A stretch of DNA of 47,447 nucleotides from an uncultured Acetatifactor sp. (GTDB taxonomy: Bacteria; Bacillota; Clostridia; Lachnospirales; Lachnospiraceae): assembly GCA_947630715.1 (NCBI GenBank), contig CANRIP010000024.1:1-47447 (forward strand), read 5' to 3'. A model generated the notes under the pieces. That model was not told the origin of the DNA and did no database searches. It saw only the letters and a program-made list of their open reading frames with translations. Within the stretch, counting starts at the first letter, position 1. Every line of letters starts with the position of its first letter. Below are positions 1 through 8,633 of the stretch, one piece after another. The translations under genes were made by a program, and so were the position numbers.

Positions 1-908
1 ACCACCTTGCATCTGCCCTTTTCATCCCGCCTGGGTTCCTCAAACTCCACGCCAAGAACCGTACTCATGTAATACATGGCCCTTTCCACATAGTTGGTGC
101 GGACCCCGATGTGACCACGGGTTCCCTTGAAGGGCTCCTTCATAACCTCCACCTCCGTACCGGAAAAGAAGGAGCTGTCGCCCGGCTGAACCGCCCAGCC
201 AAACAGGGCCTGGAACCGCTCCGCCGTCCTCCTTGCCTCCTCCTCATTGGCGCCGTTGATGCCTACATGAGCCAGTTCAAAGCCCAGCATCGTCTGGACA
301 GCCTCCCTGGTCAGGCGCTGGATCTGATCCCAAGCGCCCTGGTTTATCAGATCGCCCGGCACCATCCAGGAGCCGCCGCAGGCGATCACCCGGTCAAAAT
401 CCAGATAAGACGTCAGATTCTTTGCGTTGATGCCGCCGGTTGGCATAAATTTCATGTTCCCATAAGGCGCCGCCATCGCCTTGATCCTGGCAAGACCGCC
501 GGACTGCTCCGCCGGGAAAAACTTGACCACATCCAGTCCCAGCTCGATGGCCTGCTCGATATCCGAAGGGCTGGAGACGCCGGGCGTAACCGGCACCTTC
601 TTTTCCATGCAGTATTTCACGGTGCCGGGGTTTAACCCCGGGCTTACGATAAACTGCGCCCCCGCGTCCACGGCGGCGTCCACCTGACCCGGGTTCAAAA
701 CCGTTCCTGCCCCCACGCACATCTGCGGGAATTCAGTGGTCATAATCCGTATGGCCTCCGGGGCGGCGTCGGTGCGGAACGTCACCTCCGCGCAGGGCAG
801 CCCTCCCGCGCACAAAGCCTTTGCCAAGGGGCGCGCGTCCTCCGCCCTGTCCAGCTTTACCACAGGCACAATCCCAATTTTGCTGATTTTCTCCAACACT
901 GCGTTCAT
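1..908 (-). CDS. eda: KDPG/KHG aldolase with C-terminal VOC-like domain (3' end cut by window edge)
   Basis: The reading frame is open from an ATG at 908 to the window edge, about 302 codons without a stop. The first ~205 residues read as a class I 2-keto-3-deoxy-6-phosphogluconate / 4-hydroxy-2-oxoglutarate aldolase, which cleaves KDPG to pyruvate and glyceraldehyde-3-phosphate. Visible landmarks are the early IGIVPVVKLD strand, AEVTFRTDAA, VGAGTVLN, FPGVSPSD-like VTPGVSSPSD, the Schiff-base lysine in DVVKFFPAEQ, and FMPTGGIN. The frame continues past the usual family length (about 205-215) into a glyoxalase/VOC-like segment (AHVGINGANEEEA; HIGVRTNYVERAMYYM). The start is supported by GAGG five bases upstream. 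A cre-like site sits at its promoter, which suggests carbon catabolite control. The role of the extra domain is not known to me. Confidence 0.9.
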   Translation of the reverse strand, partial: MNAVLEKISKIGIVPVVKLDRAEDARPLAKALCAGGLPCAEVTFRTDAAPEAIRIMTTEFPQMCVGAGTVLNPGQVDAAVDAGAQFIVSPGLNPGTVKYCMEKKVPVTPGVSSPSDIEQAIELGLDVVKFFPAEQSGGLARIKAMAAPYGNMKFMPTGGINAKNLTSYLDFDRVIACGGSWMVPGDLINQGAWDQIQRLTREAVQTMLGFELAHVGINGANEEEARRTAERFQALFGWAVQPGDSSFFSGTEVEVMKEPFKGTRGHIGVRTNYVERAMYYMSTVLGVEFEEPRRDEKGRCKV

Positions 909-959
909 ATCTTCCTCACTTCTGCCGCCTCTTTTGCGGCTTATCCCGTCCGTGCCTGC

Positions 960-986
960 ATTATAACACAACTGAAAGCGCTTTTC
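960..986 (-). promoter_or_regulatory. Extended -10 promoter with cre-like site for the aldolase gene
   Basis: On the minus strand a TATAAT box (plus positions 960-965) is preceded by TGT, forming an extended -10. Just upstream, at plus 973-986, lies TGAAAGCGCTTTTC, which matches the CcpA operator pattern TGAAAGCGCTTTCA in 12 of 14 positions. The site occupies the region between -10 and -35, where bound CcpA would block RNA polymerase. That placement fits repression of a sugar-acid pathway gene by preferred carbon sources. The binding protein is inferred. Confidence 0.55.
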
Positions 987-1030
987 CATGGCTTTTTCCA
1001 AATTCCCAGAGGATCCAAACTCGCAGGGGA

Positions 1031-1978
1031 TCAGAGTTCAAAGGTGAGCCGGCTGATGTCGCTTTTGATATGGTCCGTTTCCTCGTCAAACCGGCAGATC
1101 AGTTTTCCGTTGTAAACCCATTCCAGCCGCATATTCAGGGAATGCTGCTCTCCGCCCCCGTCGGGCTCCGCCGTCAGTTCCGGCTGTTTCTTAATCTCCA
1201 CGGTTTCCGGCAGCCCCACCAGATACAGCGCCTGAAGCATCAGCCGGCACTGTGCTTCGTTTCGGACCGCCATACAGCAGGAATTTCCTTTTTCCTCATC
1301 CCGCCAAGCGACCCGCACTTCCTTGGCATGCTGCAGCAAACCAAGGGTCAGCGCCGAAAGCACCTGGTAGAAATTATTCAACTCCAACTGGTTGGTTTCC
1401 ATCAGCCCGTCCAGATCCAGACGCAGATCGGCGACCTCCGCCTGTTCTTCCGAGCCGGTTTTGATGTTTAATTTGCGGCTGTCGGGCATGACGAACAGAT
1501 GCAGGGAATCGCTGATTTTTCTGCCGGCAAAGAAAATGCCCAGGCAGTCGCTGATCCAGAATTTCTGCATATCCACCTTCACCACGCCGCAGTAAGGCGC
1601 GCTGAACCCGTATTCCATGTCCCCGTTCCGATCCACGCCGCAGTAAACCTTCGCGGCCTGCCTCTTTTTTTCCTGCCGATAGCCCATCCGGATTTTCATG
1701 GCGGCCCGGGGCAGAGGGATCTTTGTCTGTTTCCGGATTCCCACTAAAAGGTGCTTCTGACCCAAGCTGCCGATCATTTCCGTCTTATGGAAAAACCCCA
1801 CCTTCAGCCCCGACCAGCTTAGCTGTGCCTGAGCCAGAAGCGCAAGCAACGCCACCGTTTCCAGCGCAAAAAGGATGATCCACACCTGTTCCCCGGCAAA
1901 GACCGCCGCCACAAGGGTAAGCCCCCATACTATCAAAAAACATGCTTTTCTCATTCGTATGATCCTCCTCTTTTCCAT
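1031..1978 (-). CDS. DUF58-related membrane protein lacking the VWA-like core
   Basis: A 315-residue protein with two hydrophobic helices near residues 12-50 (FLIVWGLTLVAAVFAG and WIILFALETVALLALLA) followed by a mainly beta-strand soluble part. The stretch CGVVKVDMQKFWISDCLGIF resembles the segment that precedes the DUF58 domain in BatA/DUF58 proteins, where a strand of the form RGVY..G...D.LGLF is usual. The characteristic DUF58 block and an MIDAS (DxSxS) are not seen, so it looks like the N-terminal half of that family used alone. It lies 16 bp downstream of the YfhO gene, so the two are probably co-transcribed. Function is unknown. A MoxR-DUF58 operon is present elsewhere in the window but is not adjacent. 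Confidence 0.75.
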   Translation of the reverse strand: MEKRRIIRMRKACFLIVWGLTLVAAVFAGEQVWIILFALETVALLALLAQAQLSWSGLKVGFFHKTEMIGSLGQKHLLVGIRKQTKIPLPRAAMKIRMGYRQEKKRQAAKVYCGVDRNGDMEYGFSAPYCGVVKVDMQKFWISDCLGIFFAGRKISDSLHLFVMPDSRKLNIKTGSEEQAEVADLRLDLDGLMETNQLELNNFYQVLSALTLGLLQHAKEVRVAWRDEEKGNSCCMAVRNEAQCRLMLQALYLVGLPETVEIKKQPELTAEPDGGGEQHSLNMRLEWVYNGKLICRFDEETDHIKSDISRLTFEL

Positions 1979-1994
1979 CCATCCGTTCCCCGCC

Positions 1995-4514
1995 TCAGGA
2001 GAGAGGCTCTCCGCCGGCCCTCTCCCTCCGGCGGCTTGACCGTTTCCGGATCAAAACCGCCCCTCCGGCAAACAGCGCCAGACTCACGGCGCTTACCACG
2101 ATCCCGGCCGTGCGCCCCTCCGGCACATACCGCATCTGAATGCTGTAATCGCCGGGCTCCAGATCCACAGCCACCAGGCACCCTCCAAAGACGCCGTACT
2201 CTGCGGGTTCCCCGTTGATCAACATCCGCCAGCCGCCCTCAGCCGGCGCCGTAAGGATCAGACGCCCCGGCTCCGTCAGGGAAATCTCTCCCGTGATCTG
2301 ATCGTTCTCCACGCGAATCTGCTCCATCTTCCCCGCGGACAAAGCCTCCAGCGCCTGATCCAGCACGTCCTCGTCCATGCGGTAAAAGTCCGCCGAAAAT
2401 CCGGGAGACGAATCCTCCTCGTCCCCGTTGGCCAGGCTGACGGTCTGCCCCTCCTCCAGATATCCCAGGTAAAGCACGGAATCTTTCTTTAGATCGGCAT
2501 AATTCTCCGGCGCGTTGTCCGCCCCGATGCAGTTGATTTTTTTGGTGCCTGAAGCCGTGAGAACCGCGTAATAGATCCCCCGCCGGGGCGCTTCAAACAC
2601 CGGAGTCCCCCCTGTCTTCCCAGAGGGTTCCCGTTCAAACAGATCCCGGGAAATCCCCAGTTTCCGCACCAGCAGATTCTGAAGCTCCAGCCCGTTTTTC
2701 CCCTCATCCTCAGGCAGATCAAAGCCCCAGGGAGCCACATAGCCAAACGGCAGCGTTTTCTCGCATCGGAACAGATAGACCTGCCCGCTTTGGCCGGCCA
2801 GGGTGTACAGGCTGTTTTCATAGTTCCCGGCCTCTCCGAACATATAATGCACATTCAGCAGGGCCGAAGTGAAGGCCGTGGCCCCGTCAAACCCGTAAAA
2901 TACCTTGCTGTAACGCATTCCCAGTCTTTCATACAGCCGCATCACGTCCGAATTCTGGGTAGAGGAAAACAGGCTTGCGGTGGGAATGCCCGTCAGGGCC
3001 CCGTCGTTTTTGGTGGTGCGGGTAAACTTTTCCAGCCGGTAAAACCCTTCCTCCTCCGCCGCCGCTTTCTCATAGAGCGCCTTGTAATCCGCAAGCTGAT
3101 CCAGGTATTTGCTCCGGCTGGTGGTAAAGACGCTGGTGACGCCGGTATTGGCAAACAGCTCCGCCACGGCGGCAATCAAGGCGATGATTTCGATTCTGTT
3201 TCGGAATTTTCTCTCCGTCCTGGTACAGTGCAGATAGAGCAAAACCCCATAGACCGTAACCGCCCCCATGGTCAGCAGTTTCACGCCGAAGTAAAAATCC
3301 TCCTGATCCACGAATTTTTCGCAGAACAGGTAAAACCCCACCGCCGCCAGATACCCGTATAAAATGTGCCGGGGTTCCGTCTCGTCTATCCGCCGGCACA
3401 TGTCGCAGCAGATGCCGAGTATCAGGAAAATATATAAAAACGACTGTCTTGCCGGCAGGGAATCCGGATAATTCATCCCATGCCAGACGAAGTCCGCTAT
3501 GTTGGTGCCAAAGCTCAGCAGCATGACTCCGGCCAGAGCCAGCTTGCAGAATCTTTCCCGGATGGGAATCCGGGGATTGACCGCGTACATGGGTACCAGC
3601 ATCAGGACAACGCTGCCGCAGTAAATATTGGGCCAATGATCCAGCCCCCGCTCCGTTTCCACGCACATAAAATGCCTGGCCAGCACATCCAGCACGGAAA
3701 AATAAGTCCTGGCCTGGGTGGGAAATTCCGCCTGCCCGAAATCCGTCTGAAGGATCGCGCATACCTCCGGCACCAGCAAAATCCCCGCCATTCCCCCGGC
3801 CAGCAGGGAAAACAGTACAAAATAACAAATGCTCCTGATTCTGCGCCCGTTGGTCACAAGCAGGACCACAAAGTAAAGCGTCAGAAACATACAGATCATG
3901 ATGGACAGGTAATAGTTGGTATAGATGGACAGCGCCAGGGTGACGCAGTACAGGCCGAAACGCCCCTCCTTCACCAGTCTCTCCAGCCCCAGCACAATCA
4001 GCGGCAGCAGCATCACGCAGTCCACCCACATGATGTTGTAGCTGTACGCGGCCATAAAGCCCGACAGAGCGTAAAACAGGGAGAAAAAAAGGGCCGGCCG
4101 ATCCGCGTCCGGCTGATGCTCCTGCAGGTAAAAACAGCAGCTAAGCCCGCAAAGCCCGATTTTGACCACCGTCATATAGCCGATAAATTCAGCCAGAAAC
4201 CGTTCCGGCACCAGCAGAGCCAGCGCGTTGAACGGGCTGGCCAGATAATACACAAACAGCGCCAGAAAGTTGGAGCCGATTCCCAAATGGAAGGAAAAAT
4301 GTAAGTCCTCCCCCGATTTCACCATGCGCAGCAGCTCACTGAAAAACGGCATATACTGATGATACAGATCTCCGGACAGAAAGCTCCTGTCCCCAAAGGG
4401 GTAAATCCTGTTTCCCACAAACAGCGCCAGCATGATAAAGACAGGCAGGAAAAAGGCCAGCGTTCTGATAAACCATCTTTCCTGTTCCGTTTTCCGGGTA
4501 CTTACCGCCTTCAT
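1995..4514 (-). CDS. YfhO-family polytopic membrane protein
   Basis: An 839-residue protein with about 12 hydrophobic segments over residues 18-470, a soluble domain around 480-790 and a last helix near 800-820 (TAGIVVSAVSLALFAGGAVL), ending in a basic tail. The N-terminal FLSGDLYHQYMPFFSE and SFHLGIGSNFLALFVYYLASP blocks are hallmarks of the YfhO family (PF09586), GT-C-like proteins that in Bacillus take part in glycosylating lipoteichoic acid. Length fits the family. The ATG at 4514 has TAGGAGAG nine bases upstream. It is followed after 16 bp by the DUF58-related gene, which suggests a two-gene cell-envelope operon. The actual sugar donor and acceptor cannot be read from the sequence. Confidence 0.88.
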   Translation of the reverse strand: MKAVSTRKTEQERWFIRTLAFFLPVFIMLALFVGNRIYPFGDRSFLSGDLYHQYMPFFSELLRMVKSGEDLHFSFHLGIGSNFLALFVYYLASPFNALALLVPERFLAEFIGYMTVVKIGLCGLSCCFYLQEHQPDADRPALFFSLFYALSGFMAAYSYNIMWVDCVMLLPLIVLGLERLVKEGRFGLYCVTLALSIYTNYYLSIMICMFLTLYFVVLLVTNGRRIRSICYFVLFSLLAGGMAGILLVPEVCAILQTDFGQAEFPTQARTYFSVLDVLARHFMCVETERGLDHWPNIYCGSVVLMLVPMYAVNPRIPIRERFCKLALAGVMLLSFGTNIADFVWHGMNYPDSLPARQSFLYIFLILGICCDMCRRIDETEPRHILYGYLAAVGFYLFCEKFVDQEDFYFGVKLLTMGAVTVYGVLLYLHCTRTERKFRNRIEIIALIAAVAELFANTGVTSVFTTSRSKYLDQLADYKALYEKAAAEEEGFYRLEKFTRTTKNDGALTGIPTASLFSSTQNSDVMRLYERLGMRYSKVFYGFDGATAFTSALLNVHYMFGEAGNYENSLYTLAGQSGQVYLFRCEKTLPFGYVAPWGFDLPEDEGKNGLELQNLLVRKLGISRDLFEREPSGKTGGTPVFEAPRRGIYYAVLTASGTKKINCIGADNAPENYADLKKDSVLYLGYLEEGQTVSLANGDEEDSSPGFSADFYRMDEDVLDQALEALSAGKMEQIRVENDQITGEISLTEPGRLILTAPAEGGWRMLINGEPAEYGVFGGCLVAVDLEPGDYSIQMRYVPEGRTAGIVVSAVSLALFAGGAVLIRKRSSRRRERAGGEPLS

Positions 4515-4662
4515 ATCTTAACACTCTCCTATTATAACAGACTATCATCAGGAAATAAAGTATTTTTCAAAAGAATACCCCCGGGTCGATCTCCATCGTT
4601 TCCTGTCATAATCCCTGTTTCTTCCACATATCATGAATAATGACTTCATCCGGAGGTTTTGT

Positions 4663-5331
4663 ATGAAAATAGCCATCGCGGGAAGAAAAGCCGATACCGA
4701 AAATTATGTAGCCTATGTGAGCCGCCAGGGCCATACGCCCCTGGTCACTTTGGAGCTTTCCGAAATTGCCCGCTGCGGCTGCCTGATCCTGCCGGGGGGC
4801 GGCGACATTACCCCCGCTTTTTTCGGAGAAAAAAACCGGGGCTCCCGCAATGTTGACACGGAACTGGACATTCTGCAGTTACAGGCCTTCGACCTGTGCG
4901 TGGAAAGGCGTCTCCCCGTACTGGGGATCTGCAAGGGGTTGCAGCTCATCAACATAGGGCTGGGCGGCACCTTGTATCAAGACATGCCAACCGCCCGGCT
5001 CCACCGCTGGGAATCCGGGGACCAGTACCATGAAACCCTGGTGGAAAAGGGGTCCTGGCTCCACGGCCTGTACGGGGACCGGGCCCTGGTGAACAGCGCC
5101 CACCATCAGGCCATACGGGAGCTGGGCCGGGGCCTGTCCGCCGTCCAGCGCTGCCCGGCGGACGGCTGCATTGAGGCCGTCTCCCATCAAGAGTTTCCCA
5201 TTCTGGGCGTTCAATGGCATCCGGAGCGCATCGATCCGAGACGGTCTACGATCTGCGGGGAGAAAGTTTTGTCCTGGCTTGTTTCCCTGGTTTCTCCCGT
5301 TTCCCCAGGCCCTCCGGTACCCCTTTCGTGA
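4663..5331 (+). CDS. Class I glutamine amidotransferase-like peptidase C26 (gamma-glutamyl-GABA hydrolase family)
   Basis: A 222-residue protein. The ATG at 4663 is preferred over an in-frame ATG 30 bp upstream because GGAGG lies six bases before it. Motifs are LILPGGGDITP (oxyanion region), GICKGLQLIN with the nucleophilic Cys near residue 89, and GVQWHPE with the catalytic His/Glu near residue 184. This is the PuuD/peptidase C26 pattern, enzymes that hydrolyse gamma-glutamyl bonds such as gamma-glutamyl-GABA. The protein is a little shorter than PuuD (about 254). It is transcribed divergently from YfhO, and its last 86 bp overlap the 3' end of the convergent DUF2974 gene. The substrate is not determinable here. 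Confidence 0.85.
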   Translation: MKIAIAGRKADTENYVAYVSRQGHTPLVTLELSEIARCGCLILPGGGDITPAFFGEKNRGSRNVDTELDILQLQAFDLCVERRLPVLGICKGLQLINIGLGGTLYQDMPTARLHRWESGDQYHETLVEKGSWLHGLYGDRALVNSAHHQAIRELGRGLSAVQRCPADGCIEAVSHQEFPILGVQWHPERIDPRRSTICGEKVLSWLVSLVSPVSPGPPVPLS

Positions 5332-6490
5332 CCTCCTGGCGCATCTGCTCCCCGGCCACCTCAAACAGCCCCTTGATGATCTCCTTCAACATCTTCATGG
5401 TCTCCTCGTCCACTTCCTTCATGGCGGATAGAATGCCGTTCATGCTGCGTTTCCATTCGGCAGTCAGCTCGATCAGGCTGTCCGCCTGAGAGGCCTCGAT
5501 CACTTGATACAAGGTGTCCACAAAAAGGCGCAGTTGCTTTTCGTCCAGGGAAAGGATCCACCGGTTCAGCGTATTGTCCCGCAAAAGGCATCTCTCATGA
5601 ATCCCCTTGACCCTGACCAGATGATCCTGTTCCACCAGCCAGGTATACGGATCATGCTGGGCGAGGCCGAAGGTTTTGCTCTCCACCACCTGAAACCGCA
5701 TGTCCGATTCAAACAGCATCCCCACCAGAGAGGAATGCGGGAGGATCTTTACCACCCTGTCCGCCACCGCGGCATATTCGCCGCTCTCCACCACCTCCGG
5801 CCGAAACCCCGGCCCATCCATACTGTAAATTTTCACAATCCTGTCCTGAATGGATTTTTGGCATTTCATGGCGCTGTACACCGCCAGATTCCCTCCCTTG
5901 GAATGGCCGCCCACATACAGCGGCCGGTCTGTGGCGAAGGCTGTCTCGTTTAAGTAGTTCACGCTGTACTCCTGCGCCGGCACAGGGGTCAGAAAGGCCA
6001 TGTTGAAATCCTCCTTCCAGCCTACAATCGTCTCGTCCGTGCCCCGGTACGCCACATACACCGTGTCGTCGTCCAGGAAAAAGGTGACGGCGGAAAACTG
6101 AGTCTCCCACTGTTTATCCACCACATTGACGTACCCATGCAGCCGGATCTCCCCGAACCGCCTGCCCGAAACCATCGCCCGGATCAGCGCCCTGTTTACC
6201 TTTTCGTATCGGGTGTCTCCGAAAAGCTTTTCAAAGTCGGGATGGTGTTCCAGGCTTTTCAAGGCGACGGGGGCATGTCCGTCCCCCGGCGCCGGCACCA
6301 TGCCGTCAAATTTTAAATATGCCAACTGGCACAAGGCCAGACTGTCCACTTCCGTCATCGGTTTTTCCCGAAACGGAATATCCCCGTATCTGCGAAGATA
6401 ATTCAGCACTGTTCCCATACGTCTGCGCTCTCCCCATCCGGCCCGCCTGTACGTTCCCGGCCGGCCGAAACTTAATTGATATAAGGTCAT
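5246..6490 (-). CDS. DUF2974 / Mbeg1-like alpha/beta hydrolase
   Basis: A 414-residue protein with a lipase-type nucleophile elbow GGHSKGGNLA near residue 195 and preceding strands TVYVAYRGTDETIVGWKEDF, the pattern of the Mbeg1-like family (DUF2974) of Firmicutes alpha/beta hydrolases. A downstream acid/His pair is plausible around ILPHSSLVGML and the FGLAQHDPYTW motif. The start at 6490 has AAAGGA nine bases upstream. An internal ATG at 6418 (MGTVLNYLRRYGD) also has a GGGGAGA and may be the real start. The last ~80 residues are charged and helical. The 3' end overlaps the convergent amidotransferase gene by 86 bp. Physiological substrate is unknown. Confidence 0.85.
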   Translation of the reverse strand: MTLYQLSFGRPGTYRRAGWGERRRMGTVLNYLRRYGDIPFREKPMTEVDSLALCQLAYLKFDGMVPAPGDGHAPVALKSLEHHPDFEKLFGDTRYEKVNRALIRAMVSGRRFGEIRLHGYVNVVDKQWETQFSAVTFFLDDDTVYVAYRGTDETIVGWKEDFNMAFLTPVPAQEYSVNYLNETAFATDRPLYVGGHSKGGNLAVYSAMKCQKSIQDRIVKIYSMDGPGFRPEVVESGEYAAVADRVVKILPHSSLVGMLFESDMRFQVVESKTFGLAQHDPYTWLVEQDHLVRVKGIHERCLLRDNTLNRWILSLDEKQLRLFVDTLYQVIEASQADSLIELTAEWKRSMNGILSAMKEVDEETMKMLKEIIKGLFEVAGEQMRQEVTKGVPEGLGKREKPGKQARTKLSPRRS

Positions 6491-6614
6491 TTTATCATAT
6501 CCTTTCAGATTATTGAACAGGCTGATGAAAAAACTGCTCCATGACCTTATTGTTGCCCCGGCGGCAAAATGTTTCCCTGAAAAATTCTGGATGCGGAAAG
6601 GAAAGATACGCCAT

Positions 6615-6643
6615 AAAAAACTGCCGCTTTCAGCAAGCGGCAG
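6615..6643 (-). terminator. Rho-independent terminator of citrate synthase
   Basis: A perfect 9-bp stem, CTGCCGCTT and AAGCGGCAG with a 5-nt loop (plus 6621-6643), is followed on the minus strand by six T residues. It lies eight bases past the citrate synthase stop codon. Confidence 0.92.
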
Positions 6644-6650
6644 CCCTCAT

Positions 6651-8000
6651 TCAATCCCTGTGTTCCATATCCACATAGGTTTTTTCTTCCATCACGCTTT
6701 TATAAGCGGGACGTATAATTTTATCCATATTGATCAATTCCTCGATCCTGTGGGCGCTCCATCCGGCGATTCTGGCCACCGCGAAAATGGGGGTGTACAT
6801 TTCCAGAGGAATCTCCAGCATACTGTAAACAAAGCCGCTGTAAAAATCCACATTGGCGCTGACGCCTTTATAAATCCTTGCCTTTTCGGAAATCACCTGG
6901 GGCGCCAGCTTTTCCACCAGGGAATACAGCGCAAAGTCCTTCTCCCGGCCCTTCGCGGCAGCAAGCTGTTTCACAAAGCCTTTAAAGACCTGGGCCCTGG
7001 GATCGGACAGGGAGTACACCGCATGTCCCATGCCGTAAATCAGCCCCTTCCCGTCGAAAGCCTCCCGGTTCAGGATCTTTTTCAGATAATCCCGCACCGC
7101 GTCCTCGTCCGCCCAGTCGGACACATTCGTTTCCAGATCGCGCATCATCTCCACTACTTTAATGTTCGCGCCTCCGTGCCGGGGGCCCTTCAGAGAGGAA
7201 AGGGCGGCCGCTATCACAGAATACGTATCGGAACCGGAGGACGTCACCACGCGGGTGGTAAAGGTGGAATTGTTGCCGCCGCCATGCTCCATATGTAAGA
7301 CCAGCGCAATGTCCAGAACCCGGGCTTCCAGCTCCGAATACTTCTTGTCCGGCCTGAGCATCATCAGCAGGTTTTCCGCGGTGGACAGTTTTTTGGACGG
7401 CCGGTGGATATACATGCTCTCGTCATTCTGGTAATGATTGTACGCGTGATACCCATAAACCGTCAAAATCGGGAACAGGCTGATCAGGCTTAAGCACTGG
7501 CGGAGCACGTTTTCAATGGAAGTATCGTTGCAGGCTTTATCGTAGGATGCCAGAGTCAGCACACTGCGGGTCAGCGAATTCATAATATCGCTGCTTGGCG
7601 CTTTCATGATCACGTCCCGGGTAAAATTCGTAGGCAGCGTCCTGTTGGCGTTCAAAATGTCCCGGAAGTCATTTAACTGCTTTTCGTTGGGAAGCTCGCC
7701 AAATAACAGCAGGTAAGCCACCTCCTCAAAGCCGAACCGCTTTCTTCGGAAGCCGTTCACCAGCTCGATGCAGTCATACCCCCGGTACCATAACCTTCCC
7801 TCGCAGGGCGTCTTGACCCCGTCCACCATCCGAAACGCATCGATGCGGGAAATATTGGTAAGTCCCGTTACGACGCCGTTTCCGTTTTTATCCCGAAGTC
7901 CTCTTTGTACCTCGTATTTCTCAAACAGATCCGGATCCAGCCGGTCCGCGTTTCTGCAAAGCATGGCATAATCGGATAAATATTCCTCTTTTTTCCTCAA
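6651..8000 (-). CDS. gltA: Citrate synthase
   Basis: A 449-residue citrate synthase that condenses acetyl-CoA with oxaloacetate. Active-site blocks are HMEHGGGNNSTFTTRVV, the oxaloacetate-binding His in GPRHGGANIKV near residue 275, and GMGHAVYSLSDPRAQ near 328. An N-terminal extension of about 60 residues (MRKKEEYLSDYAMLCRN) precedes the usual core, as in many Clostridia enzymes. The start codon at 8000 is TTG. It is chosen because AAGGAGGT stands eight bases upstream, and no better ATG lies near. The gene is monocistronic, with its own promoter 118 nt upstream and a strong terminator. No aconitase or isocitrate dehydrogenase is in this window. A 2-methylcitrate synthase role cannot be fully excluded. 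Confidence 0.93.
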   Translation of the reverse strand: MRKKEEYLSDYAMLCRNADRLDPDLFEKYEVQRGLRDKNGNGVVTGLTNISRIDAFRMVDGVKTPCEGRLWYRGYDCIELVNGFRRKRFGFEEVAYLLLFGELPNEKQLNDFRDILNANRTLPTNFTRDVIMKAPSSDIMNSLTRSVLTLASYDKACNDTSIENVLRQCLSLISLFPILTVYGYHAYNHYQNDESMYIHRPSKKLSTAENLLMMLRPDKKYSELEARVLDIALVLHMEHGGGNNSTFTTRVVTSSGSDTYSVIAAALSSLKGPRHGGANIKVVEMMRDLETNVSDWADEDAVRDYLKKILNREAFDGKGLIYGMGHAVYSLSDPRAQVFKGFVKQLAAAKGREKDFALYSLVEKLAPQVISEKARIYKGVSANVDFYSGFVYSMLEIPLEMYTPIFAVARIAGWSAHRIEELINMDKIIRPAYKSVMEEKTYVDMEHRD

Positions 8001-8124
8001 TAGACGCTACCTCCTTCATTTCTCCCACTCATCCCTGAATTCTCACGGAAGAACCCCGCAGAATAAGACATGCGCATACAGCGGACAGAACCTCCGCGAT
8101 CCGCCTTGTTTGTAATTACTTTTA

Positions 8125-8154
8125 ATCATACCGTTTGATGGGGGGATATGTCAA
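8125..8154 (-). promoter_or_regulatory. Sigma-A-like promoter of citrate synthase
   Basis: On the minus strand TTGACA (plus 8149-8154) and TATGAT (8125-8130) are separated by 18 bp, giving a leader of about 118 nt before the TTG start. An imperfect dyad, AAATTT-TAGT-AAATTT, lies immediately upstream at about 8166-8181 and could be an operator. That second point is speculative. Confidence 0.7.
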
Positions 8155-8201
8155 TGAAAAAGGTGTTAAATTTTAGTAAATTTGACAGGGAGGCGACCGT
8201 C

Positions 8202-8543
8202 TCACAACAGATCCGCCATCTCTCCGATCAGTTCCAGCATCTGGCGCAGCCGCTGTATTTTCGCGGGGCTCATGCTGTCCAGCGTCTCCAAAAGCCTTTC
8301 CTGTTCTTTCCTCTCCGGGAAATACTCCTTTCCCCGCATGATATAATCGCAGCTTACCGACAGCGCTTCCGCGATTCTGCATAGCGTCTCCGCCGAAAAC
8401 TTTCTGCGGCCGGATTCAATTTCATACAGATACCCTGCGGACAGCCCCGCCCGCGCCGCCAGATCCTTCCTGGACAATCGGCGGCTTTCCCGCAGGGAGC
8501 GGATCCTTTCTCCCACACTGCTGTTTGTCATTTTGATTTCCAT
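8202..8543 (-). CDS. XRE-family transcriptional regulator
   Basis: A 113-residue protein with one helix-turn-helix of the XRE/Cro type over residues 10-65: GERIRSLRESRRLSRKDLA, then ARAGLSAGYLYEIESGRRKF as recognition region, then LCRIAEALSVSCDYI. A short helical tail (residues 80-113) probably dimerises. The stop is about 50 bp upstream of the citrate synthase promoter, and the gene lies 90 bp downstream of the dual-HTH regulator in the same direction. Its target is unknown; citrate synthase, the next gene, is a possible one. Confidence 0.85.
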   Translation of the reverse strand: MEIKMTNSSVGERIRSLRESRRLSRKDLAARAGLSAGYLYEIESGRRKFSAETLCRIAEALSVSCDYIMRGKEYFPERKEQERLLETLDSMSPAKIQRLRQMLELIGEMADLL

Positions 8544-8633
8544 CTCTGCTCTGACCGTTCCACCCTTCTTCCCTTCAGGTGGCGCACATGGCAGCCGCCG
8601 GCCGGCTCCAGCCGTAAAACAGGCTGCAACCGT

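Noticed and set aside
3480..4304. 274-codon plus-strand open frame
   Set aside because: Shadow of the YfhO-family gene; composition is His/Gln-rich and matches no family.
4515..4662. Divergent promoters for YfhO and the amidotransferase
   Set aside because: A TATAAT at minus 4531-4536 lies so close to the YfhO start that the transcript would begin within the ribosome site; no convincing -35 was found on either strand.
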